From: Nonomuraea indica
GTDB taxonomy: Bacteria; Actinomycetota; Actinomycetes; Streptosporangiales; Streptosporangiaceae
Assembly: GCF_002850745.1 (NCBI RefSeq)
Contig: NZ_KZ559466.1
Coordinates: 296,892 to 341,174 of the forward strand
Reading direction: 5' to 3'
DNA length: 44,283 nt
Part shown: in pieces, positions 23,748-31,673 of the stretch
Position numbering within the stretch: the stretch's first letter is position 1
How the letters are laid out: the number at the start of each line of letters is the position of its first letter
Program-made: the position numbers and the translations under genes
Notes under the pieces: generated by a model
The model's input: only the letters and a program-made list of their open reading frames with translations
Databases searched by the model: none
What the model was told of the DNA's origin: nothing

Positions 23748-26096
23748 TCAGGCCACGCTCTCGCGGTCGTGGCGGCAGACCGAGCAGCCCGTCAGGCCCG
23801 TGTCCTCGGCCTGGGCGAGCGTCATGGTCTCCACGCCGCCGTCACCGGCGCCCTCGATGAGCGGGCAGTCGGTGTCGTGGTAGCGCCGCGTGCCCACGAT
23901 CACCTTGACGGGACGGCTGCGCCCCCCACGGGCCGCCTGCTCCTTGCCGGTCTCCCCGGACGCGTCCTCGTCAGCGGCCTCAGCCTTCGGCTTCCCGGCC
24001 ACATCCTCACCGGCGGCCTCGGCCTTCGACTTCGCGGGCACGCCCTTGTCGGCGGCCTCCGCCTTCGACTTCCCCGCTGCGTCCTCACCGACAGTCTCGG
24101 CCTTCGACTTCCCTGTCGCGTCCTCACCGGGAGCCTCGGCCTCCGGCTTCGCGGGCACGCCCTTGCCGGCGGCCGCAGCCCTCGACTTCCCCGCCGCGTC
24201 CCCACCGGCGGCCTCAGCCCTCGACTTCCCGGGCGCGCCCTTGCCGGAACCCGCCGCCTGCGACGTGCCGCCGGTGGCGGCGCCGGGCAGCGGGCCGCGG
24301 GGCTTGGCCGGCGACTCGGCCGCCGACGCGGGCCGCTCCGGCGTCACCGGCCCGGCCGCCGGGCGCTCACCCTTCGAGCCCGTCTGCTGGGAGGCAGGCC
24401 GGGCGCCCGACGGGCGCGTCGCGGACGCTGGTTCCGCCCTGCCCTCCGCGGGCCGTGCGCCGGACGGGCGTGGCGCGGACGTCGATCCCGGCTTGCCCTC
24501 GCCCGGACCGGCCGGCTTGGTCCCGGTGGGCCGGGCCGGGGCGGCCGGGGCCTCGATCGGCTCGCCGGAAGCGGACACGGCACGCTGGGGCCGGGTCGCG
24601 GGGCCGGAGTCGTCGTCATCGGGCGCTTCGGCCCGGCCTGCGGCACTCGGCCGCCGCGCCGCCTTTCCGTCCTCCGCCTCGGGACGCCCTCCGGACGCCT
24701 CACCGGGCCGCCCGCCCGCCGTGGCGCCGGACGAGCCGGCGGCAGCACCCTCGGGACGCTTCCCGGACGAACCAGCGGCAGCACCTTCGGGACGCCTCGC
24801 GGACGAGCCGGGGGCGGCACCCTCGGGACGCTTCCCGGACGAGCCGGGGGCGGCGCCCTCGGGACGCTTTCCGGACGAGCCGGGGGCGGCGCCCTCAGGG
24901 CGCTTTCCGGTGGGTCTGGCGGCGGTCGTGGCGGGAGGCGTGATGTTCAGGACCGTCTCGTCCGTGTCGCCGTCCTCGGCGGCAGAGGCGGCGGGACGCT
25001 CGCCGGTGCCCGCCGGGCGCTTCCCGGACGTGCCGGTCTCCGCGAAGGCGGGCGGAATGGAGATCTTGGGGTCCGTCTCGTCGTCGCCGGACGGGGCGCC
25101 GGAGGACGCGGCGGAGCCGGACGGGGTGCGCTTGGCCGGGCCGCCGGAAGGCCCGTCGAGGGACGCCGGGCGGGCGAACCAGCCTTGGGATCCGTCGTCC
25201 TCGGAGGCTGCGGGAGTGGCCTCCGCGGCGGAGGCCGGGGAGCCGGGCTTCGGCCGGCCGACCGGCTTGCCCGCGCCGGTGGAGGCCGGGGGACGCAGGT
25301 CGCGGGTGAGCTCGGCGGACTCGGCCGGGCTCGCGGCGGAGCCCGAGGCGGCGGGTTCGGTGTCCGGGTCGCCGGAACGCCCGGTGCCGGAGGCGACCGG
25401 ATCCTCGGGGGCCTCAGCGCCGGAACGGGCCGGCTCGGGAGCGGCTCCGGGACGGGTGGTCGCCGGCTTCGGCGACTCGGCGCCGGCCGAGGTCGCGGCG
25501 GGCTCGGGGTCGGCGACGGGGGGCAGTTGCCGTCCGCCGAGCGCGGCATCGGGCAGGCACGCCGTGCAGGGCGTGAAGCCCTCCTCGCGTGCCTCCTCGT
25601 ACGTGAGCTCCTCGTGATCCCGGCCGATCAGCTGGCGGCACCCCGGGACGTGGTAGCGCTTGCGACCGGGGATCACCAGGACGATCGCGTCCGGGGAGAT
25701 CCCCTTCGCCGCCGGACGGCGGGAGGCCGTCGCGGGCGCCGCCGGGGACATGGCCGCCGTCGGCTGCAGAGGGCGCGGACGCTGGGACGGCGGCGCTCCC
25801 GCCGGAGCGGTCGGTCCGAGCGGCCGGCCCTGCGGACCGGTCGGGGCGTGCGGACCGGTCTGGGCGTGCGGAACACCGGGGGGCACGAGCCCGGCCGGTG
25901 GGGTGGCCGGCCCTGCCGCCTGCCCACCACCGGGGAACAACTCGTGACGCCGCAAGAAGGCCCCGATCACCAGGAACAGCGCGGACAGCACGCTGGCCAC
26001 GATGGACCACATGATCAGGTAAACCTTGGCCAGTACGAAGCCCGCGATCAGCAGAATGACCGCCGCGAGCACCAGACCAGCACTGATTAGGATCAC
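23748..26096 (-). CDS. Unrecognised membrane protein with two terminal His/Cys mini-domains
   Basis: 782 residues; I do not recognise the family. Two membrane spans (about 4-23 and 27-47) form a hairpin at the N-terminus. A 40-residue motif follows at about 143-183: RYH-x3-C (His149, Cys153), 23 residues, then C177-x2-C180. A variant closes the protein: RYH-x3-C (His740, Cys744), 26 residues, C771-x2-C774. The pattern resembles small zinc-binding motifs such as the Ada-like type (inference). The 550 residues between are low complexity and rich in Ala, Pro, Gly, Ser, Glu, with 12-residue units like GKRPEGAAPGSS (36-bp repeats, about 24745-24910) and KSKAEA units (about 23960-24240). Start is GTG at 26096. 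It lies 42 bases behind divIVA on the same strand, so a role in the polar growth or division machinery is possible. Confidence 0.75.
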   Translation of the reverse strand: MILISAGLVLAAVILLIAGFVLAKVYLIMWSIVASVLSALFLVIGAFLRRHELFPGGGQAAGPATPPAGLVPPGVPHAQTGPHAPTGPQGRPLGPTAPAGAPPSQRPRPLQPTAAMSPAAPATASRRPAAKGISPDAIVLVIPGRKRYHVPGCRQLIGRDHEELTYEEAREEGFTPCTACLPDAALGGRQLPPVADPEPAATSAGAESPKPATTRPGAAPEPARSGAEAPEDPVASGTGRSGDPDTEPAASGSAASPAESAELTRDLRPPASTGAGKPVGRPKPGSPASAAEATPAASEDDGSQGWFARPASLDGPSGGPAKRTPSGSAASSGAPSGDDETDPKISIPPAFAETGTSGKRPAGTGERPAASAAEDGDTDETVLNITPPATTAARPTGKRPEGAAPGSSGKRPEGAAPGSSGKRPEGAAPGSSARRPEGAAAGSSGKRPEGAAAGSSGATAGGRPGEASGGRPEAEDGKAARRPSAAGRAEAPDDDDSGPATRPQRAVSASGEPIEAPAAPARPTGTKPAGPGEGKPGSTSAPRPSGARPAEGRAEPASATRPSGARPASQQTGSKGERPAAGPVTPERPASAAESPAKPRGPLPGAATGGTSQAAGSGKGAPGKSRAEAAGGDAAGKSRAAAAGKGVPAKPEAEAPGEDATGKSKAETVGEDAAGKSKAEAADKGVPAKSKAEAAGEDVAGKPKAEAADEDASGETGKEQAARGGRSRPVKVIVGTRRYHDTDCPLIEGAGDGGVETMTLAQAEDTGLTGCSVCRHDRESVA
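24745..24910. repeat. 36-bp coding tandem repeat
   Basis: About four to five copies of a 36-base unit (minus-strand codons for GKRPEGAAPGSS and variants) inside the 782-residue membrane protein gene. The later copies differ only at a few positions, which suggests recent slippage or unequal exchange. Confidence 0.8.
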
Positions 26097-26138
26097 AGAG
26101 GGCTCTTTCGAGTGACGGGTCCTTGTTGACCCGCTACT

Positions 26139-27002
26139 TTACCGGCGGTCGTTGTGAGGACCGTCACCGCCGGGGAAAGCGCCCTGCGGAGCCTCGCCGC
26201 CGAAGGGGCCGGGGCCGCCGGGGAGAGGCTGCTGACCGCCCTGGGGAACGGCGTGCGACATGGCCGGAGCGGAGACGGGGCCACCGGACATCACCGGGAA
26301 GGCACCGCTGCCCTCGGCGGAGACGTTGAGCTCGGCGAGCTGGTTCTCCAGGTAGAGCTTGAGCCGGCTGCGGTATTCGCGCTCGAAGCTGCGCAGCTCC
26401 TCGACCTTGCGCTCGAGCTCGTCGCGCGTCTGCACGAGGGAGCCCATGGCCTGGCGGTGGCGCTCCTGCGCGTCGCGCTCGAGCGTCTCGGCGCGGGCGC
26501 GGGCGTCGCCGATGACCTGCTCGGCCTGGCGGCGGGCCTTGGTCAGGATCTCGTCGGCCTCGCGGCGGGCGCGGGTGACGGTCTCGTCGGCCTCCCGGCG
26601 GGCGTCCGCGATCGCCTGGTCGGCCGTCTGCTGGGCCAGGGCGAGCACGCGGGCCGCGGTGTCCATGTTGTCCTCGGCGGGCGGCATGTTCATCGCCACG
26701 GGGACGGGCTGCGGCTGCGGCTCGGGCGCCTTCATCGGCTCCGGCTGCGGCGGCATCATCATCTCGGGCTTGGGCTGCTCCTGCACCGGGGCGGGGGCCA
26801 TGGGCATGTTCATGCCGCCCGGCACCTTCCCGCGCAGGCACTCGGCCAGCTTGGCCCGCAGCTCCTCGTTCTCCTGGATCAGGCGGTCAAGCTCGGCCTC
26901 GACCTCGTCGAGGAACGCGTCGACCTCTTCCTCGTCGTAGCCCGGGCGCAACCGGGTGGTACTGAACTGCTTGTTCCGCACGTCAGCGGGCGTCAGCGGC
27001 AT
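26139..27002 (-). CDS. divIVA: DivIVA/Wag31 polar growth and division protein
   Basis: 287 residues. The N-terminal membrane-binding domain is well kept (MPLTPADVRNKQFSTTRLRPGYDEEEVDAFLDEVEAEL, about 1-55), followed by a Pro/Met/Gln-rich insert (about 70-110) and a long coiled coil (about 115-225: ALAQQTADQAIADARREADETVTRARREADEIL). The C-terminus is Gly/Pro-rich. In actinobacteria DivIVA marks the cell poles and directs apical wall growth. AAGGAG lies 9 bases before the ATG. It sits at the usual place downstream of sepF and yggT. The Met/Pro insert is common in filamentous actinomycetes. Often phosphorylated by Ser/Thr kinases in this phylum, though no evidence of that is in the sequence. 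Confidence 0.97.
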   Translation of the reverse strand: MPLTPADVRNKQFSTTRLRPGYDEEEVDAFLDEVEAELDRLIQENEELRAKLAECLRGKVPGGMNMPMAPAPVQEQPKPEMMMPPQPEPMKAPEPQPQPVPVAMNMPPAEDNMDTAARVLALAQQTADQAIADARREADETVTRARREADEILTKARRQAEQVIGDARARAETLERDAQERHRQAMGSLVQTRDELERKVEELRSFEREYRSRLKLYLENQLAELNVSAEGSGAFPVMSGGPVSAPAMSHAVPQGGQQPLPGGPGPFGGEAPQGAFPGGDGPHNDRR

Positions 27003-27109
27003 CTTTTTGGTCTCCTTGGCGCGCGTGGAGTCTGTCCGGAGGGACTGTGGACCCGAATCACTTCAGCGCGGACACGAGTTGGCTCTTGACCGGTGCCCCG
27101 CGGCCCCCG

Positions 27110-27400
27110 TCACCGGCCCAGCCATCCAACGATCTGGATGAGGAGGAGGACGACGATGAAGAGGACGGTGAAGCTTAGGTCAAAGGCCACCGTACCCAAC
27201 CGGAGCGGAGGAATGAAACGGCGGAGGAACTTGAGAGGTGGGTCGGTGGCGGTGTATGTGGCCTCCGCCAGCACCAGCACCGCCCCGGAGGGACGCCACT
27301 GGCGGGCGAACGCCTGCACCGTCTCGAAGATCATCCTGCCGATGAGCAGCACCAGATAGAGCGACAGGACTACGACCAAGATCTGACTTACGATCCCCAC
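27110..27400 (-). CDS. YggT family membrane protein
   Basis: 96 residues with two hydrophobic segments (about 4-28 and 75-93) separated by a loop with DPPLKFLRRFIPPLR, the family's signature stretch. YggT/YlmG proteins are small membrane proteins kept next to sepF and divIVA in many Gram-positive bacteria and in chloroplast ancestors; their exact role in division or membrane organisation is unclear. GTG start with GGAGG 12 bases upstream. 80 bases separate it from sepF upstream. Confidence 0.93.
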   Translation of the reverse strand: MGIVSQILVVVLSLYLVLLIGRMIFETVQAFARQWRPSGAVLVLAEATYTATDPPLKFLRRFIPPLRLGTVAFDLSFTVLFIVVLLLIQIVGWLGR

Positions 27401-27480
27401 GGTCTGGCCGCGCCTCCACTTCCGGTGTGCCCTCCGGGCCTCGGTGAGACCTGGTTGGGTTCGATAGACATACAGAGACT

Positions 27481-27981
27481 CTAACTCTGGTTGAAGAACC
27501 CGCGTTCCGCGATTCGTGCCTTGTCCTCGGCGGTCACCTCGACATTGGCTGGGGACAACAGGAACACCTTGTTGGTAACACGTTCGATGCTGCCGTGTAG
27601 GCCAAAGACCAGACCTGCCGCGAAATCCACAAGCCGCTTGGCGTCGCTGTCAACCATCTCGGTCAGGTTCATGATCACCGGGGTGCCGTCGCGGAAGTGC
27701 TCGCCGATCGTGCGGGCCTCGTTGTACGTGCGGGGGTGCAACGTGGTGATGCGGGCCAGATCGGTCGTGCGGCGCTCCAGGACCGTCGTGGCGGGCCTGG
27801 GCGCGGGCACGCCGGGGTCGGTCTCCTCCTCGCGCTCCTGGACGGCCACGGGACGCTCCTCGCCGGTGCGCGCCGGCTCGTCCTCGTAGGGGTAGTCGTC
27901 AGGGTAGGTCTCGTACCTCTCGTAGCGGTCGTCCTCCACGAGACCGAGGTAGACCGCCATCTTGCGCATCGCGCCGGCCAT
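27481..27981 (-). CDS. sepF: Cell division protein SepF
   Basis: 166 residues. The N-terminus [15 protein letters not shown] is the amphipathic membrane anchor, followed by an acidic tyrosine-rich linker ([19 protein letters not shown]). The conserved SepF domain covers about 75-160 ([72 protein letters not shown]). SepF binds the FtsZ C-terminal peptide and is the main Z-ring membrane tether in actinobacteria lacking FtsA, fitting this FtsA-less cluster. GGAGG lies 11 bases before the ATG; the ATG at residue 5 is an alternative start. Confidence 0.97.
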   Translation of the reverse strand: MAGAMRKMAVYLGLVEDDRYERYETYPDDYPYEDEPARTGEERPVAVQEREEETDPGVPAPRPATTVLERRTTDLARITTLHPRTYNEARTIGEHFRDGTPVIMNLTEMVDSDAKRLVDFAAGLVFGLHGSIERVTNKVFLLSPANVEVTAEDKARIAERGFFNQS

Positions 27982-28123
27982 CGCTACGTCGTCCTCCCGC
28001 TCATGGTCGCAACTCGCTCGGGCCTGTCGCGAGGGCCCGAGGCGGCAGCCGCACCCCCCTTGAAGCTCACCGCTGATCGACCTCTACCGTTGGCGCGGGC
28101 CTGAAGGCCCACTTGAGGGGACA

Positions 28124-28816
28124 TTACCTGACGAAGGGCTTGCGGCGGCCGAGCAACGCCGTACCGACCCGTACGTGTGTCGCGCCGTGCGCGATCGCCT
28201 CGGCCAGATCGTCGCTCATCCCGGCCGAGATCATCGTCGCGCCGGGGTGGCGCTCACGTACGGCCAGGGCCACCTCGTGCAGCCGCGCGAACGCCTTGCC
28301 GGGGTCCTCCCCCAGCGGCGCGACGGCCATGACGCCGCCCAGCCGGACGTTGCCGAGCGCGGCGATCTCGTCGGCGAGCGCCGGCACGTCGGCCGGAGCC
28401 GCCCCGCCGCGGCCGGGGTCGTCGTCCAGCGCGACCTGCACCAGGCAGCCGATCTCGCGGCCGAGCCGCCCGGCCTCCTTGCTCAGGGCGGCCGCCAGCC
28501 TGAGCCGGTCCACCGAGTGGACGACGTCGGCGTAGCCCGCCACGGAGCGCGCCTTGTTGGTCTGCAACTGGCCGACGAAGTGCCAGGTGAGCGGGAGCCC
28601 GGCGAGTTCGGCCGCCTTGGCGGCGGCCTCCTGGTCGCGGTTCTCGCCGACGTCGCGCACGCCCAGCGCGGACAGGATCCGCACGTCCTCGGCGGGGCGG
28701 GTCTTGGTGACGGCGATCAGTGTGACCTCGCCGCGGTCGCGTCCCGCCGCCCGGCACGCCGCCGCGATCCGCTCCTCGACCTCGGCCAGCCCGGCCGCGA
28801 TCTCATCCCGCCTCAT
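28124..28816 (-). CDS. YggS family PLP-binding protein
   Basis: 230 residues. A single-domain alanine-racemase-like barrel without racemase activity, which keeps pyridoxal phosphate in balance. The PLP lysine is in LIAVTKTRPAED; other family marks are GENRDQEAAAKA, WHFVGQLQTNKAR, MVxxP-equivalent MAVAPLG, and SAGMSDDLAEAIAHGATHVRVGTALLG. The ATG at 28816 follows a GGGGAGAGG purine tract. The open frame continues upstream but that part has no homology and no start with a ribosome site. It follows ftsZ directly with no pgeF between. 142 bases separate it from sepF. Confidence 0.95.
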   Translation of the reverse strand: MRRDEIAAGLAEVEERIAAACRAAGRDRGEVTLIAVTKTRPAEDVRILSALGVRDVGENRDQEAAAKAAELAGLPLTWHFVGQLQTNKARSVAGYADVVHSVDRLRLAAALSKEAGRLGREIGCLVQVALDDDPGRGGAAPADVPALADEIAALGNVRLGGVMAVAPLGEDPGKAFARLHEVALAVRERHPGATMISAGMSDDLAEAIAHGATHVRVGTALLGRRKPFVR

Positions 28817-29058
28817 CGCGCCTCTCCCCTCTCGTCCGCGCTGCCCATTCTGCCGCTCTCCCGCCCCCCGAGCGCCTGGGGACCGGCCGGGAGATCTCCG
28901 CCGGCCGGCCCGCAGAGCCCGTCCTCCGGGCCCGTGAACGACCGTCCTCGGGCCGTCCTGCGGTGTGGGCGGTCTCACCCCGCCGCCGGTCCGCGCCCGC
29001 CCCCGCACACGGCGACGCCGCCCCGTCGTATCCGGACGGAGCGGCGAGGGCGAGGCGC
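28817..29058. other. Gap where pgeF is normally found
   Basis: 242 bases between the ftsZ stop and the yggS-type start. The gap is GC-rich. I find no frame with homology to the multicopper-oxidase-like PgeF/YfiH family and no recognisable remnant. No clear terminator or promoter is seen; several short GC-rich inverted repeats are present (for example CCGGCCGG around 28881 and 28901). Confidence 0.6.
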
Positions 29059-30486
29059 TCACTTGAGGAAGTCGGGGACGTCGAGCTCCTCCTCCTGCTC
29101 CTCGAAGACCACCGGGCGGCGCTTGGCGGGCTCGGCCATGCGGGACGTGATGGGGGTGGGCGGGTTGGTGGGCTCGGGCGTCGGCCGGGGGATCGAGACG
29201 GGGCTCGGCGGCTCCTCGGCGACCGGCTCGGGGGCCGGAGCGGGCTCCGGGATGCTCTCGACCGGGCGCACCGGCTCGGGCCGGAACTCGGCGCGGGACT
29301 CCACCTGCGGCTCGGGCCGGGGCTCGGGCAGCGGCTCCGGGCGGGACTCGGACCGGAACTCGGGCCGGGGCTCCGGCCGCGGCTCGGGCCTGAAGTCGGC
29401 CCGTGGCTCCGGCCGGTGCTCGGCGCGCGGCACCGGCTCGGCCTTCACCGTCGGCGGGGCCACGCCGGGGCGCGCGGGAGAGGACACCGGCGAGGCGGCG
29501 GGCCGGCTCTGCGGGCGTGGCATCTGCTTCTCCACCGGCGGCAGGTCGTCGAAGCCCGCGGCGATGACGGTGACCCGCACCTCGTCGCCGAGCGCGTCGT
29601 CGATGACCGTGCCGAAGATGATGTTGGCGTCGGGCGCCGCCGCCATGGAGACGAGCTGGGCCGCCTCGTTGATCTCGAACAGGCCGAGGTCGGAGCCGCC
29701 CGCGATCGACAGCAGCACGCCGTGGGCGCCGTCGATGCTGGCCTCCAGCAGCGGGCTGGAGACCGCCATCTCGGCCGCCGCGACGGAGCGGTCGTCGCCC
29801 CGGGCATGCCCGATGCCCATGAGCGCCGAACCGGCGCCGGACATGACGGACTTCACGTCGGCGAAGTCGAGGTTGATCAGGCCCGGCGTGGTGATGAGGT
29901 CGGTGATGCCCTGCACACCGGACAGCAGCACCTGGTCGGCCGCCTTGAACGCGTCGAGCACGCTCACCTGCCGGTCGGAGATCGACAGCAGCCGGTCGTT
30001 GGGGATCACGATGAGGGTGTCGACCTCGTCGCGCAGGGTCTCGATGCCGGCCTCGGCCTGCATGGCCCGGCGGCGGCCCTCGAAGCTGAAGGGCCGGGTG
30101 ACCACGCCTATGGTCAGGGCGCCCAGGGAGCGCGCGATGTTGGCCACGACGGGCGCGCCGCCGGTGCCGGTGCCGCCGCCCTCGCCGGCCGTGACGAAGA
30201 CCATGTCGGCCCCCTTGAGGACCTCCTCGATCTCCTCGCGATGGTCTTCGGCCGCCTTGCGCCCCACATCGGGGTTGGCGCCCGCGCCCAGTCCGCGTGT
30301 GAGCTCACGGCCCACGTCGAGTTTGACGTCGGCGTCACTCATCAGCAGCGCCTGGGCGTCGGTGTTTATCGCGATGAACTCGACGCCCTTGAGTCCCTCC
30401 TCGATCATCCGGTTGACGGCGTTGACTCCGCCGCCGCCGATGCCGACGACCTTGATGACCGCGAGGTAGTTCTGCGGTGCTGCCAC
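29059..30486 (-). CDS. ftsZ: Cell division GTPase FtsZ
   Basis: 475 residues from the GTG at 30486, which gives the actinobacterial N-terminus (M)[26 protein letters not shown]. The tubulin signature [15 protein letters not shown] and T7 loop [11 protein letters not shown] are intact. The GTPase core ends near residue 317. A linker of about 145 residues follows, dominated by RPEPR/RPEF/PEP units, then the conserved terminal peptide DVPDFLK that binds SepF and other partners. Upstream in-frame ATG at 30519 (with a GGAGAG site) would add 11 residues; alignment with known FtsZ favours 30486. A promoter region and palindrome lie upstream. Forms the cytokinetic ring at septa. Confidence 0.97.
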   Translation of the reverse strand: MAAPQNYLAVIKVVGIGGGGVNAVNRMIEEGLKGVEFIAINTDAQALLMSDADVKLDVGRELTRGLGAGANPDVGRKAAEDHREEIEEVLKGADMVFVTAGEGGGTGTGGAPVVANIARSLGALTIGVVTRPFSFEGRRRAMQAEAGIETLRDEVDTLIVIPNDRLLSISDRQVSVLDAFKAADQVLLSGVQGITDLITTPGLINLDFADVKSVMSGAGSALMGIGHARGDDRSVAAAEMAVSSPLLEASIDGAHGVLLSIAGGSDLGLFEINEAAQLVSMAAAPDANIIFGTVIDDALGDEVRVTVIAAGFDDLPPVEKQMPRPQSRPAASPVSSPARPGVAPPTVKAEPVPRAEHRPEPRADFRPEPRPEPRPEFRSESRPEPLPEPRPEPQVESRAEFRPEPVRPVESIPEPAPAPEPVAEEPPSPVSIPRPTPEPTNPPTPITSRMAEPAKRRPVVFEEQEEELDVPDFLK

Positions 30487-30559
30487 GACGAGGGGCCTTT
30501 CCGCTCGTGTACTTGCCATTTCGGTGCGGATCTCTCCGCGTTTCTCACTTCGGGTAACT

Positions 30560-30593
30560 CTCAACCTCAAGTTGAGATTCAGATTTATGTCAA
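30560..30593 (-). promoter_or_regulatory. ftsZ promoter with embedded palindrome
   Basis: On the minus strand a perfect -35 TTGACA (30593-30588) is followed 17 bases later by TTGAGG (30570-30565) as the -10. An inverted repeat CTCAAC-N5-GTTGAG covers 30560-30576, over the -10 itself. The region is unusually AT-rich for this genome. A protein binding there would block the promoter. The rest of the 30487-30830 gap has no gene; 30600-30800 shows nothing I can name. Confidence 0.6.
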
Positions 30594-30802
30594 CCTGAGG
30601 ATTGATACGGACAGTAGGAGTTACGCTCCGGGCGGGTCAACTAACCGCGCCGCAAGCACGTCCGGCGTGTCGCGGGCTGTCCGTTTCGCTCTGTGGTCAC
30701 GCCTGGTCGGGGCACTCCTCCGCCGTACGCCCTCGTACAGGCTCTCACGCCGCGGCCCCCGCCACGCACAGGCGCGCGCGACCTGTGGCGCCCGGTCTGG
30801 AC

Positions 30803-30825
30803 GCCCCGCCGGCCGGCGGCGGGGC
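30803..30825 (-). terminator. Hairpin behind ftsQ
   Basis: GCCCCGCC (30803-30810) and GGCGGGGC (30818-30825) form an 8-bp stem with a 7-base loop, 5 bases past the ftsQ stop. It would separate the mur-ftsQ transcript from the ftsZ promoter, at least partly. No T-tract. Confidence 0.5.
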
Positions 30826-30830
30826 AGGGC

Positions 30831-31493
30831 TCAGCGCAGGGTCACCACGTCCGGCGAGCTGACGTCGTAGACCTCCGCCTTGCGCCGCAGCAGCCGCGTG
30901 AGGATGCGGCCCTTCTCCTCGCCCCGGTCGGTGCCGCCCCAGACGACGCTGCGGCCGTCGGAGAGCGTGAGCGACACTCCCTCGGCCGTGGTGGCCCTGA
31001 CCTGCCTGACCCGGCCGGTGAGCTCGTCGGGCAGGTGCTGGATCACCTGGAGCGCGGCCATGGTCGCCGGGTCGCCCGCGGCGGGGCGGTCCACGACGAG
31101 CACGGGCAGCAGCGGCGGCACGGTGTCGCCGACCTCGATGACCACGCCCTGCTTGTCGACGACCGCCGCCTTCCCGCCCACCTGGACGGCGGCGACGGGC
31201 TCGCGCTCGACCACCTGGATCCTGAGCGTCCCCGGCCACACCCGTTCGGCCCTGGCCGTGGCGAGCCGCCGGATGCCCAGCACCCGCGACTCGACCGCGC
31301 CCAGGTCCACCGTGGCGAGCGGGTGCAGCTCGGGCACCGCCGCCTGTTGCCTGATGCGATCGGTGGGAACTGTGATATTTCCCACGATCGTGATCGAGCG
31401 GACGCCGAGCACGGGCGAGAAGAACACCAGCCAGGCGGCCGTGCCGACCACGCCGGCGGTGAGCAGCACCAGCAGTGCCGTGCGCGCCTTCAT
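30831..31493 (-). CDS. ftsQ: Cell division protein FtsQ
   Basis: 220 residues from the ATG at 31493 (a GTG one codon earlier is possible; a GGGGGAG tract abuts). A very short cytoplasmic tail, one membrane span (about 6-25), then the POTRA domain (LGVRSITIVGNITVPTDRIRQQAAVPELHPLATVDLGAVESRVLGIRRLATARAERVWPGTLRIQVVEREPVA) and FtsQ-type domain. FtsQ links the early ring to FtsL/FtsI/FtsW in the divisome. The short cytoplasmic tail contrasts with the long tails of many actinobacterial FtsQ proteins. The 180-base gap to murC upstream has no gene. Confidence 0.95.
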   Translation of the reverse strand: MKARTALLVLLTAGVVGTAAWLVFFSPVLGVRSITIVGNITVPTDRIRQQAAVPELHPLATVDLGAVESRVLGIRRLATARAERVWPGTLRIQVVEREPVAAVQVGGKAAVVDKQGVVIEVGDTVPPLLPVLVVDRPAAGDPATMAALQVIQHLPDELTGRVRQVRATTAEGVSLTLSDGRSVVWGGTDRGEEKGRILTRLLRRKAEVYDVSSPDVVTLR

Positions 31494-31673
31494 CACTCCC
31501 CCGGGTCACTCCGTCACGGCGCGCCGGGCGCCGCGACATGATCGTGGCACTGACCCTACGCCGCGCGCGCCCCCGCCGCCCGGGACGCGCCCGGCGCCCG
31601 CGACGCGGGCGAGCCGGGCCGGGCGTGCACCTTCCAGGGCGGGCGCCGACGGCGCGGGGCCCGGGACGGGTCG

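Noticed and set aside
23592..26090. A plus-strand open frame of about 830 codons opposite the 782-residue membrane protein
   Set aside because: The minus-strand frame has a membrane hairpin and two ordered His/Cys motifs; the plus-strand frame is a featureless Gly/Arg/Leu string.
28817..29062. Upstream extension of the yggS-type gene
   Set aside because: The added residues are Arg/Gly/Pro-rich without family match, and a good ribosome tract lies at the internal ATG (28816).
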